Shown here in pieces: positions 34,972 through 42,430 of a DNA stretch of 42,474 nt (positions are counted from its first letter, which is position 1; each line of letters starts with the position of its first letter). The stretch is taken from assembly GCA_021820965.1 (NCBI GenBank), contig JAKACZ010000040.1, forward strand, positions 1 to 42,474. The letters run 5' to 3'. A model generated the notes under the pieces. That model was not told the origin of the DNA. It made no database searches and saw nothing but the letters and a program-made list of their open reading frames with translations. Source of the DNA: Bacillota bacterium. GTDB taxonomy: Bacteria > Bacillota > Sulfobacillia > Sulfobacillales > Sulfobacillaceae. Position numbers and translations under genes: made by a program.

Positions 34972-35466
34972 CTAGCGCAGCGGGCCGATGTGGTAAAGCA
35001 GCTCCGGACGGTGCGCACTGCCGGGAAAGACCTCGGCGGAAAAGCACGGCCGGATGTGACAGCCGGCGTCATGCTGGTCGGCAATCGCATGAAAGAGCGC
35101 ATCAGATGCTCGGTTCTCCGGCGTGACTGTCGCCTCCAAAAACTCGATGTCCCGGAGACTTTCCCTCTCCAGCAGGGACTGGATCATGATGGTTCCGAGC
35201 CGCTGGCGGCGGAAGTTGGGGTGAACCGCCACTTGCCAGATAAACAACGTGGTTTGCCGGGTCGGCAACCGAAACCCGGCGACGAACCCTGCCAGCTGAC
35301 CTTCGGATTCCGCCACGATGCATGTATCATGGAAGAACTCGGAGAGCATGAGATAGGTGTAGGGAGAATTTAGGTCAAGCGTTCCCGCATCGCGAATCAA
35401 TTCCCATATGCGGGGTCCGTCGTTGAGACGGGGTATACGGAATTTCCACTCAAGTACCGTCGCCAT
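34972..35466 (-). CDS. ectA: L-2,4-diaminobutyric acid acetyltransferase
   Basis: A 164-residue GNAT enzyme that acetylates diaminobutyrate, the second step to ectoine. It has [39 protein letters not shown] (the EctA signature), [10 protein letters not shown], the acetyl-CoA loop [18 protein letters not shown], and [16 protein letters not shown]. It is the first gene of ectABCD; 53 bp separate it from ectB. The 296 bp upstream carry no strong promoter match, so control is not evident. Confidence 0.95.
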   Translation of the reverse strand: MATVLEWKFRIPRLNDGPRIWELIRDAGTLDLNSPYTYLMLSEFFHDTCIVAESEGQLAGFVAGFRLPTRQTTLFIWQVAVHPNFRRQRLGTIMIQSLLERESLRDIEFLEATVTPENRASDALFHAIADQHDAGCHIRPCFSAEVFPGSAHRPELLYHIGPLR

Positions 35467-35762
35467 GTGTCACGTCCGCCGCCGGGACTAAGCCCGTGGT
35501 CGCCTCAACTGACTGGATGAAGGACGGGGGCGAACGCACCTCACCTCGCTTTCCGGAATGGATTTGCTAGTGAAGCGCCGTTACATGACTAATTCTTCCG
35601 GAAAATTGGAAAATGCTCAAGCGGCGAGAGCCGAGGTCATCCCGGATCTCGCTGTCTTAACGGGGCTACATCCCGCGGGAGCGTGCAAAAACGCCAAAGT
35701 CCGCCGAATTCGCCCCATATCCTGCCTGACGCGCCCGATTAGCCCCAGGTCGCTGAACGACG
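35467..35762. other. Upstream region of ectABCD
   Basis: No gene. Two TTTTCC half-sites separated by AA lie near 35598-35611 on the minus strand, and TCCGGAA occurs twice nearby. These could be regulator sites for osmotic control, but no -35/-10 pair of good quality was found. Confidence 0.35.
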
Positions 35763-36932
35763 TTATGCGGAAGGCGAGAATACTGCTTTAATCACGTCCC
35801 GTCCTGCTACAACGGTGCGAATCGCCCGCGTGTGGTCTTGGAGAGAAAACCGGTGAGTCACTAATGTCTCTAGCGGCTGCGACATGACGCTGAAGAGCGA
35901 TAACACCGCCCGAAACGTGTCCACCCCGGACTCGCCATAGCCGTACGAGCCCTGGATCCGCACACGCCGGGACCATACCGGCGTACAGTCCATACGAACG
36001 CTGCCCACCCCTCCCAAGAGCAGCAACTGCCGGTCCGCAGCCGTCCATCTTAGCCCGCTGGCTAACGCGGACTGGCTACCGGCAGCAACAATCACGGCAT
36101 CAAAACCCCGGGAATAATAGGGTGGATACCCGGGCAGCGTTGCCAACGGATGTCCTACCACCTGAAGAAATTCCGCATCGGAACGTGTGTCGCCGACAAT
36201 ATAGGAGGCTCCCATACGCTTAGCCATCACCCGCTGAGACGGATAACGGGCCAGGGTGTACACACGGGCTGCGGGATAAAGCTCGGAAATGAGGGCGACC
36301 GCCAGCAGTCCCAGGGTGCCGGCGCCGATGACGAGCACCGTTTCTACGGCCGCCCATTCCAGCCTACGTAGCCCTGCCAGTACAATGGCCGCCGGTTCAG
36401 TCAGGACCGCACGTTCGTCAGGCATGTCCGTCGGCAGCGGAACTAATTGATCCTCCGGAGCCCACATGCGTTCGGACCACCCGCCCGGCATCTTGGCGTT
36501 ATAACCTAAAAGAAGACCGGGACCCAGGCCGGGATCGATTCTCCTTAGACAATCGTCGGGCCTGCCCGTACTGCACATCTGACACAGCGGCAGGCGCCGG
36601 GCCCTGCATGAAAGCGACGGCTCCACCACCACGCGCTGGCCGGACTCCTCCACCGTCGCGACAATTTCGTGGCCCAACACAGCGGGAAATGAGGTTAGCG
36701 GTGCCATATAGGGTGAGGACTGGCCTTTTAACAAGGATATGTCTGAGCCGCAGATTCCGCTTAACGTGGGCGAAAGCGCTATCCAGCCCGCTGGCGGATC
36801 CACCGCTTGAATCGTCTCTAATCGGATCCCTGAACTTGCCAAACCACGGCCAACGGATGCGAGAGCCCGTTGCGCCGCAACGCGCGCAAGACTGAGGTGA
36901 AAATACAATCCACGAACCGAACCCATTCCCAT
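35763..36932 (-). CDS. Zinc-type medium-chain dehydrogenase (alcohol/threonine dehydrogenase-like)
   Basis: A 389-residue medium-chain dehydrogenase/reductase. The catalytic zinc ligands are seen in SGICGSDISL and AVLGHEIVA. The structural-zinc loop is unusual: the first Cys (SLSCRARRLPLCQMC) is followed by an insertion of about five residues before the CQMCSTGRPDDC part. The nucleotide-binding fold has VLVIGAGTLGLLAVALI. The N-terminus is about 30 residues longer than usual. The substrate is unknown. It shares strand with ectABCD but is 296 bp upstream, so operon membership is doubtful. Confidence 0.85.
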   Translation of the reverse strand: MGMGSVRGLYFHLSLARVAAQRALASVGRGLASSGIRLETIQAVDPPAGWIALSPTLSGICGSDISLLKGQSSPYMAPLTSFPAVLGHEIVATVEESGQRVVVEPSLSCRARRLPLCQMCSTGRPDDCLRRIDPGLGPGLLLGYNAKMPGGWSERMWAPEDQLVPLPTDMPDERAVLTEPAAIVLAGLRRLEWAAVETVLVIGAGTLGLLAVALISELYPAARVYTLARYPSQRVMAKRMGASYIVGDTRSDAEFLQVVGHPLATLPGYPPYYSRGFDAVIVAAGSQSALASGLRWTAADRQLLLLGGVGSVRMDCTPVWSRRVRIQGSYGYGESGVDTFRAVLSLFSVMSQPLETLVTHRFSLQDHTRAIRTVVAGRDVIKAVFSPSA

Positions 36933-37024
36933 TCATCTCCTGCCGTTATCCAGACATTGCATCAATGCGCATCATTCCTATTCGCCGTACAACCCGCCCT
37001 TTCCTACCACGGCCTCATCTGCCT

Positions 37025-37052
37025 TTGCAAGCCGGTTTAATATTTGTATCTT
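37025..37052 (+). promoter_or_regulatory. Sigma-A-like promoter of the alpha/beta hydrolase gene
   Basis: TTGCAA (37025-37030) and TATCTT (37047-37052) are separated by 16 bases. The start codon is 23 bases after the -10, so the leader would be short, with AAAGGGG nine bases before the ATG. Confidence 0.45.
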
Positions 37053-37074
37053 ACAAGTAAAGGGGAATATCATC

Positions 37075-37875
37075 ATGCAGGTTGACCTTCACGGCATTCG
37101 CATCTTCTATCAGGAATGGGGCCAAGGCCCCCAGACAGTTCTGTGCTTTCATGGCTGGGGGATGAACGGTGATAGCTGGATCCCGGTGGCACGGCGGTTT
37201 CCCCCGAATCAGTGGCGCATCATCATGCCGGATCTCCGCGGGTTCGGCCGCTCCGACAAGCCGCCCTCGGGTTATCACATCAATGACTACATGCGCGACA
37301 CCATTCGGCTTGTCCGTGCCCTGCGCTTGACCCGGGTCGACCTAATCGGTCATTCCTTTGGCGGTACCGGGGCACTCTATCTGGCCGCCCGCATCCCCCA
37401 CCTGGTGCGCCGATTGGTTCTGTTCGACACCACCGCCGGAGCTGGTTGCGCATTAGTTCACCCGCGCATCGCAAAACAGTTTGCCCGCATCCAGGCATTG
37501 GCCGGTAGGGTCAGCGACTCGGCGCTTCCGACTCTGCTGTCGCGCATTTGGCGACAGTCTCTCACCATCACCCCTCCTCCCGACCAGGCCAGTGCCCAGG
37601 CCGAGGCAAGTCGCCAGGCGGAGCGGCATGCGGTGTTAGCCACTCTGAATACGGTGCTGACTACCGACATCAGCCAATTTTTGACCCATTTAAAAGTTCC
37701 GACGCTATTAATCCGCGGTCAGGAGGATCCTTTGCTCAAAGACAGTCCGGATGGGCTGGACGAGATCCCGAACGCGCTGCGCGTCACCATTCCCGGTACC
37801 GGTCACTATCCTCCCATCGAGAATCTCAATGCGGTGTGGCCCTACATCGCCAACTTTCTCCTCGTCAGCGAATAG
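37075..37875 (+). CDS. Alpha/beta-fold hydrolase
   Basis: A 266-residue cytoplasmic hydrolase. The oxyanion strand is VLCFHGWGMNGDSW. PDLRGFGRSDKPPSGYHIND follows, and the nucleophile elbow is DLIGHSFGGTGAL (Ser near residue 99). The acid lies in LLIRGQEDPLLKD and the catalytic His in IPGTGHYPPIEN. The triad is complete. Esterase, haloperoxidase-like and lactonase members share these motifs, so the substrate is unknown. It is monocistronic, divergent from the dehydrogenase gene. Confidence 0.88.
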   Translation: MQVDLHGIRIFYQEWGQGPQTVLCFHGWGMNGDSWIPVARRFPPNQWRIIMPDLRGFGRSDKPPSGYHINDYMRDTIRLVRALRLTRVDLIGHSFGGTGALYLAARIPHLVRRLVLFDTTAGAGCALVHPRIAKQFARIQALAGRVSDSALPTLLSRIWRQSLTITPPPDQASAQAEASRQAERHAVLATLNTVLTTDISQFLTHLKVPTLLIRGQEDPLLKDSPDGLDEIPNALRVTIPGTGHYPPIENLNAVWPYIANFLLVSE

Positions 37876-38067
37876 CCTCAGGGCGCTCGCCAGGCCCCAG
37901 GCATTTTAGGCCCTCCCGGCACCGGCGATCATGCCGAACGGCAACATACCGCGACAGATATAAGGCGATGTGAAGCGTCCCGGCGAACAGCTAAACGGTG
38001 TGACCGTCACAGGGCGGCCCGGGTGGGCACCGCCAAATGTCGGACCGGGGGATCATCTTGTCCCGGC
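37876..38067. other. Short intergenic stretch, nothing recognised
   Basis: No ribosome sites, terminator or repeat were found between the hydrolase stop and the convergent small Cys protein gene. Confidence 0.3.
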
Positions 38068-38250
38068 CTAATCATGGCGGGTGTCCTCTTTCTCTTCGCG
38101 GTAGCGCTCGCGTGGCACCCAGCATCGAAACTTCCACTGCGGTTTCGTCTGGTAGCCAAGTCGGGCACAGATAAATCCATGTGGGTCCTGGTGGCGAATC
38201 CACACACAGGTGGCGCAGTATTGAACGTCTCGACCATGATATGGGTTCAC
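38068..38250 (-). CDS. Small four-cysteine protein, possible zinc finger
   Basis: A 60-residue frame from a GTG at 38250 with GGACGGAG four bases upstream. It begins with NPYHGRDVQYCATCVWIRHQ. The four Cys (CATC, then FICARL and FRCWVP) are spaced as in a zinc-binding knuckle, and the C-terminus is highly charged (RERYREEKEDTRHD). The aromatic and Cys content argue for a real product. No family recognised. Confidence 0.55.
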   Translation of the reverse strand: MNPYHGRDVQYCATCVWIRHQDPHGFICARLGYQTKPQWKFRCWVPRERYREEKEDTRHD

Positions 38251-38349
38251 GCCGCTCCGTCCTTTCACACATCCTTCCCTTATTTTATCTGAGTGCAGGC
38301 CGGCTGGCGACCACTTCAAAACTACTTAATCAGAAACGTCATTTATTTA

Positions 38350-38379
38350 TTGACAAATCAACGTTGTTTATTTTACACT
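38350..38379 (+). promoter_or_regulatory. Sigma-A-like promoter of the DUF2089-DUF4097 operon
   Basis: A perfect TTGACA -35 (38350-38355) and TACACT -10 (38374-38379) are 18 bases apart in an AT-rich stretch, 21 bases upstream of the ATG, which has GAGGAGG before it. Confidence 0.75.
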
Positions 38380-38400
38380 AAACATATCGAGGAGGATCGT

Positions 38401-38829
38401 ATGGCTGCTTATATTAGTTCATGCCCGAGTTGTCGGCACACCTTGGAGGTGACGGAGCTAAGCTGCCCTCACTGCCATGTGCAAATTCGTGGCAGGTTTC
38501 AAGGACATCCCGGACTGAGTTTGACCGAGGAACAACTCAGTTTTCTGCGCCTGTTCGTTCAAAGCCGCGGCAACCTCAGGGAAATTGAACGCATTTTAGG
38601 CGTCTCTTATCCTACTGTCCGTAATAAGCTGGACGATCTGGTGGAGGCGTTCGAAAATACTCCGGACCTAAAAGCTGAAATCGGCACCAACTCTCAGAGC
38701 CCCGCTAGAGCGCGCGGGCGGCGAGGGATCTTGGAGGATGTGGCCCAAGGCCGTATCCCGCTTCAGGATGCCTTGGACCTGCTGAACCCGACCCGATCCC
38801 CCGGGGAAGAGGAGGAGAATCGTGATTGA
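38401..38829 (+). CDS. DUF2089-family protein with zinc ribbon and HTH
   Basis: A 142-residue protein. The N-terminal zinc ribbon has SCPSCRHTLEV and SCPHCHVQIRG. A helix-turn-helix follows: EEQLSFLRLFVQSRGNLREI then LGVSYPTVRNKLDDLV. The C-terminal helix pair is ILEDVAQGRIPLQDALDLLN, a SHOCT-like motif found also at the end of the next gene product. DUF2089 proteins are probably transcription regulators that act on the operon encoding a DUF4097 protein. It overlaps the next gene by 8 bp. Confidence 0.88.
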   Translation: MAAYISSCPSCRHTLEVTELSCPHCHVQIRGRFQGHPGLSLTEEQLSFLRLFVQSRGNLREIERILGVSYPTVRNKLDDLVEAFENTPDLKAEIGTNSQSPARARGRRGILEDVAQGRIPLQDALDLLNPTRSPGEEEENRD

Positions 38830-39904
38830 CCGTTTCGAAATCAAGTTAAAACGGGGCTCCCTCACAATCAAGCCGAGCCCTGACGACCAGTGGCATCTTC
38901 AATCGGAACCCGAGCTCGTGCCCGAGGTAGGACTGAATGGCGTCATTATTAACGGTGAGTCGATCAGCGCTCCGGTTCAGGCTACGGTGCTCGTACCCGG
39001 GCCAGTAGCACAGTTGGACGCGGCGGTAGGCCGCGGACCCTGCCAGATCGAGGGCGTTAGCTTTGGCACCGCGGAGGTCAATTTGGGGCTGGGCGATCTC
39101 ACATTAAAGGATAGCCAGGGCGACTGGGAAGTGAACCTCGGCAAGGGCGATGCCTCGCTTGAGCGGTTTTCCGGCAAGCTCGATATCAATCTGGGCATGG
39201 GCCGATTAGATATGAAACAGGTTAATGCCACTGCCGACATTAATAACGGCTTGGGAGCCATCTTCGGCGAACGGTGCGACGGAGCCTACGACATTAACGC
39301 TGGAAAGGGCGACATTCGCTGGAACGATGGTGGCGGCTCAGCTGAAATGAATGCGGGGCTTGGCACGATTACCGTTGAAAACGGCCATGGTCAGGAACTG
39401 TCCCTGAAGTCGGGTATGGGTAAGGTGTTTGTGCTTGACGGTTCCTGGCACCGAGCCCAGGTCGAAACGGGTCTGGGCGATGTGAGTGTCAGCAGCCGGA
39501 TTACCGACCTGGCTGTGCATGTTAAACAGCGCGGGCACATTCAGGTATCCCTGCCAGACGATGTAGGAGCCCGGGTTGAGGCCAGCACAGACCGTGGTCG
39601 TATCGTCTCCCACCTTGACCTGATTCCCGTCGGGCATGCCGGTCCGCAACGAGGCCAGCGTCTGGTTGGACTCATAGGCGACGGCTCTGGCACTGTAGAA
39701 CTGGAAACCCGGCGGGGGGACATCACCCTGTCAGTGTTTCCAGCAAGCAAGGGCAACCGGGCCGACGAAGCGCCCGCACGCCCGAGTCCCGAAGACGAAC
39801 GCCTCTATATTCTGGAGCAATTGCAGCGGGGTCACCTGACTATTGATCAGGCGGAGGCCCTCCTCGAGGCCCTGGATGACGCCACTGCTTCCTCACAATC
39901 ATAA
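38822..39904 (+). CDS. DUF4097 / YvlB-like beta-solenoid protein with SHOCT-like C-terminus
   Basis: A 360-residue protein without signal peptide. From about residue 80 to 220 it has a glycine-rich periodic sequence, about 20 residues per turn: VNLGLGDLTLKD, VNLGKGDASLER, INLGMGRLDMKQ, INNGLGAIFGE, INAGKGDIRWND, MNAGLGTITVEN, LKSGMGKVFV, VETGLGDVSV. This predicts a right-handed beta-solenoid. The C-terminus RLYILEQLQRGHLTIDQAEA matches the SHOCT-like segment of YvlB, here at the C-terminus instead of the N-terminus. It starts at a GTG overlapping the DUF2089 gene. A role in envelope stress is suggested by YvlB context in Bacillus, not by the sequence. Confidence 0.82.
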   Translation: MIDRFEIKLKRGSLTIKPSPDDQWHLQSEPELVPEVGLNGVIINGESISAPVQATVLVPGPVAQLDAAVGRGPCQIEGVSFGTAEVNLGLGDLTLKDSQGDWEVNLGKGDASLERFSGKLDINLGMGRLDMKQVNATADINNGLGAIFGERCDGAYDINAGKGDIRWNDGGGSAEMNAGLGTITVENGHGQELSLKSGMGKVFVLDGSWHRAQVETGLGDVSVSSRITDLAVHVKQRGHIQVSLPDDVGARVEASTDRGRIVSHLDLIPVGHAGPQRGQRLVGLIGDGSGTVELETRRGDITLSVFPASKGNRADEAPARPSPEDERLYILEQLQRGHLTIDQAEALLEALDDATASSQS

Positions 39905-40397
39905 CGTCACACACCAAAGCTACTCGAAAGCCGTCTTTGTGGCCGGCGATGCGCCCTATCCCCTAAAGGCGATGGGCATCTGTCGGCTTCCTCACACCGG
40001 GCCTGCCCTCTCGCGAGGCCCGACGGTTCGGACTACGGTCTAACGCAGAGCAGCGGCTCGCCTTTTCCCTGTTAGCATTCTCAGAAGATGGGATGCAGTC
40101 GAGGTGTTATCCCCAGTTGCAGATACCGTGACGAGACTCCCACGGTAGCGTGCTTTCACGCGCCAAATTGCACAGCTCGCAGTTTTTTGAAATGGCCATC
40201 ACCAGGCCCGGCAAAAAATGGACACCTACGCCCACGACCGACATTCGGAGGAAATCCCCAGACCTGCCCAACAGCAGGGGATATCGCCGCGCTGAACTAT
40301 CATGTTTTAGGGCGCATCCTGATCAAACCGCCATTTTGGCCAATGTGCTATCGCCACTCAGTGCCTGACGCCTGGGGTCACCCGCCGAATAACTCAC
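39905..40397. other. Gene-free stretch with repeat copy B
   Basis: It holds a GGGCCT/AGGCCC hairpin (39999-40021, no T-run) about 95 bp after the DUF4097 gene, and the 38-nt hairpin repeat copy B. Other frames are short and lack ribosome sites. Confidence 0.4.
40246..40283. repeat. 38-nt hairpin repeat, copy B
   Basis: A block starting CGGAGGAAATCCCC forms an inner stem CCTGC/GCAGG and an outer ATCC/GGAT pairing. It aligns without gaps to copy A at 12508-12545, with 32 of 38 identical. No transposase lies nearby, so if it is a mobile-element end, the element is otherwise lost here. Confidence 0.6.
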
Positions 40398-40961
40398 TCA
40401 TAGCAATTCCTGATAACGGAAACATGACGTGACATGATCCATTACCACTCCGACGGCCTGCAAATAGCTGTAACAGATGGTCGGACCGACAAAGCGGAAG
40501 CCGCGGCGGCCTAGATCGCGGCTGAGCGCTTGAGACAATGCGTCAAAAGGTGGAACCTGGTCATCCTCGCGATAATGGTGGATAATCGGTGCACCGCCGA
40601 CCATCCGGTCTAAATAGGCATCAAATCCGCCAAATTCTTGTTCCACCATGCGAAAGGCGCGGGCGTTTGCCACCGCGCTGGTAATTTTCGATCGGTTTCG
40701 GATGAGACCCGCACACTGGAGCAGGCGCACGACGTCAGCTTCAGTCCATTCCGCCACTCGGTCCGGGTCAAAGCCAGAAAAAGCCTCTCGATACGCGTCG
40801 CGCCGCTTCAGCACCGTCAGCCAGGACAAGCCGGCTTGGGCTCCTTCCAAGACCAAAAACTCATAGAGACGGGTGCGCTCGTGGGTGGGCACTCCCCATT
40901 CCTCATCGTGATATGCTAGTAAGAGCGGGTGGGACACGGCCCACCGGCAGCGTTCGCTCAT
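40398..40961 (-). CDS. tag: DNA-3-methyladenine glycosylase I
   Basis: Base-excision repair enzyme that removes 3-methyladenine from alkylated DNA. The 187-residue protein has zinc-knot ligands Cys5 (MSERCRW), His18 (LLAYHDEEWGVP), and His176 and Cys180 (MDHVTSCFRY). The catalytic-pocket segment is LEGAQAGLSWLTVLKRRDAY, and FGGFDAYL and FRFVGPTICYSYLQA are also present. All family features are present. It is divergent from the Nudix gene and apparently monocistronic. Confidence 0.96.
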   Translation of the reverse strand: MSERCRWAVSHPLLLAYHDEEWGVPTHERTRLYEFLVLEGAQAGLSWLTVLKRRDAYREAFSGFDPDRVAEWTEADVVRLLQCAGLIRNRSKITSAVANARAFRMVEQEFGGFDAYLDRMVGGAPIIHHYREDDQVPPFDALSQALSRDLGRRGFRFVGPTICYSYLQAVGVVMDHVTSCFRYQELL

Positions 40962-41030
40962 ACACTAACCCCCCTGCCCTAACCTTCGTCCATTATACGG
41001 GACGCACGGCAGTGAAGAGGAGCATGCAGC

Positions 41031-41474
41031 TTGATCGATCCATATCGCACACTACAGGACCAAGCACAGGCGGACGGTATCGAGTCGGTAGTGGTCGGGC
41101 TAATTGTTCGGCGCGGCAACAAGCTGCTGCTGTTAAAGCGGCGCCCTGACGACTACATGCCCGACGTCTGGGAAATCCCCGGTGGTCATGTCGACCCCGG
41201 TGAAACTATCCCACAGGCGCTGTCGCGCGAGCTTTTAGAGGAGACCGGGCTTCATCTTCATCACATTATCGGTCAACGCGGCGGTTACGATTATCCCGGG
41301 GAGTTTGGCCTCACCCGCCAATGGAATTTCGAGGTAAAAGCCCCGGGTTTGACGATTCACCACCCCGAGCACACTGACTACCGCTGGGCATCTCCCGAAA
41401 TGTGGGCGGATCTTGCAATGAGCCCGGAAATGCGCCAGAGCCTCGAGGATTATGCCCGGCGCTGGATTCCGTAA
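41031..41474 (+). CDS. Nudix hydrolase (second copy type)
   Basis: A 147-residue Nudix protein with the complete box GGHVDPGETIPQALSRELLE followed by ETGL. It has SVVVGLIVRRGNKLLLLKRR and a C-terminal DYRWASPEMWADLAM. It is distinct from the Nudix gene at 17336-17776 (different N-terminus and C-terminal region). It starts at a TTG at 41031 with GAGGAG eight bases upstream. The substrate is unknown; nucleotide-pool sanitation beside tag would be a reasonable guess only. Confidence 0.9.
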   Translation: MIDPYRTLQDQAQADGIESVVVGLIVRRGNKLLLLKRRPDDYMPDVWEIPGGHVDPGETIPQALSRELLEETGLHLHHIIGQRGGYDYPGEFGLTRQWNFEVKAPGLTIHHPEHTDYRWASPEMWADLAMSPEMRQSLEDYARRWIP

Positions 41475-41501
41475 CGCTCGTGACGCTCCCGATCCCCTCA
41501 A

Positions 41502-41953
41502 GTGGATAGCTTGACGAATTCCGCACAACTGTTCCGCAGCAAGACGCACAAAGAAGGTGTCTCACGGACCTATAAGGGCTCCGATGGCTATGCCCCGATT
41601 TTCGACTACCTAGCAGGAGTTTCCGAGTTAGTAAGTGCAAAACGTCTGGAACCCCGGTAGAATCACGGTCTTGAGCATTTCGTCCGCATTATACAACTTA
41701 AGGTTGGTGTTTGCGGTATCGGGCGGTCCGATGAAGACTTGACAAATGCCCCAAACGACCGTCTCACGCGAGACTCGGGAATTTCACCAATGGGTGCCAG
41801 GAACTCAAATGTGGTCAACGGAACCATATCTGGGAAACTCCTGCTAGGCCACGAAGGGACCTGCGCGAGGGCAAGCAACACAGCCAAAAGGGAACGCCGG
41901 AGTTCTTGACCACCTGCCTCGAGCGGGCCCACGCCATTCTGCCTGAGGCTCTG
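41502..41953 (+). pseudogene. IS1380-family transposase fragment, interrupted
   Basis: Two pieces of one transposase are seen. The first (41502-41612) reads FRSKTHKEGVSRTYKGSDGY then APIFDYL. The second (41852-41953) reads DLREGKQHSQKGTPEFL then CLERAHAILPEAL and a stop. Together they match the central part of IS1380 transposases (SRTYKG-DGYAPIF...YLG-EG...LREG-QHSQKGTPEFL). Removing the nested 230-bp element plus one CTAG copy restores YLGHEG across the junction. A small deletion and frame slip then precede DLREG. Both outer ends of the IS are lost. Confidence 0.85.
41614..41843 (-). mobile_element. 230-bp IS deletion derivative (MITE-like), IS701-like, nested in the IS1380 fragment
   Basis: Perfect 11-bp terminal inverted repeats CAGGAGTTTCC lie at 41614-41624 and 41833-41843, flanked by CTAG on both sides (41610-41613 and 41844-41847). 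On the minus strand it keeps the start of a transposase (ATG at 41827, MVPLTTFEFLAPIGEIPES...) and, in another frame, what looks like its C-terminal end (NLKLYNADEMLKTVILPGFQ, with stop at 41628-41630, three bases inside the repeat). The middle is deleted. A four-base YTAR target duplication is a property of IS701 elements, so that family is suggested. Confidence 0.8.
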
Positions 41954-42031
41954 TGACCGTGCCGCTGCCCATATGCCGCAGGGGCTTTGGGTGCTTGTGC
42001 CCGTCTCTTCCCCAAAGCTACCAACCTTCAC

Positions 42032-42349
42032 CCGGGTCGCCAGGGCTCGACTCCGGATGTTATCCATATTGGCTCGTATCTCAATCCGGTGCAGGGCCAA
42101 TTCACCGAAGGCATAGGTAATCAGGGCTCGACAGGACCGGGTCATGATGCCACGACCCTCGTAGGCCCGACCGATCCAATACCCAATGGAGGCACTCTGA
42201 TTGCTCCGATTGATATGGAGCCCGATCGTGCCGACCAGTTCATCCTGATACCAAATTCCCGCATTCACCTCGCGTCCCGCAGCAAAACCGTGCAACGTCG
42301 TCTCGATAACCAACGTGTCTTCAACGGTCTTCGTGTGCTTCGCGAACTG
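42032..42349 (-). pseudogene. GNAT (RimJ/RimL-type) acetyltransferase, truncated at both ends
   Basis: The readable core begins QFAKHTKTVEDTLVIE. It continues VNAGIWYQDELVGTIGLH, SASIGYWIGRAYEGRGIMT (the acetyl-CoA loop), CRALITYAFGELALHRIEIR, and stops making sense after NIRSRALATRV. The normal end of RimL-like enzymes (about 35 residues with a GF--EG motif) is missing. The first 30-40 residues are also replaced, by repeat-derived sequence (RVNYLAF) from the adjacent IS-end-like array. It abuts the IS1380 fragment on the other side. It is not functional as it stands. Confidence 0.8.
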
Positions 42350-42352
42350 TCG

Positions 42353-42430
42353 AACGCCAAATAATTCACCCGCATAAGCGCGAAAAACGCCAAATAATTC
42401 ACCCACCCCCGCGTCACATAATTCACCCGG
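42353..42430 (-). repeat. Three spaced repeats resembling an IS21-type terminus
   Basis: On the minus strand, GGGTGAATTATTTGGCGTT occurs at 42353-42371 and 42386-42404, and a shorter GGGTGAATTATGTG at about 42414-42427. Short direct repeats of GGGTGAAnnAT at 20-35-base spacing are typical of IS21-family ends, where the transposase binds multiple sites. No istA or istB gene is in the window; it may lie beyond the right edge, or this may be a solo end. Confidence 0.5.

Noticed and set aside
42353..42430. Repeat array considered as a CRISPR fragment
   Set aside because: Only three imperfect units, unequal spacing, short gaps and no cas genes; an IS21-like terminus fits better.
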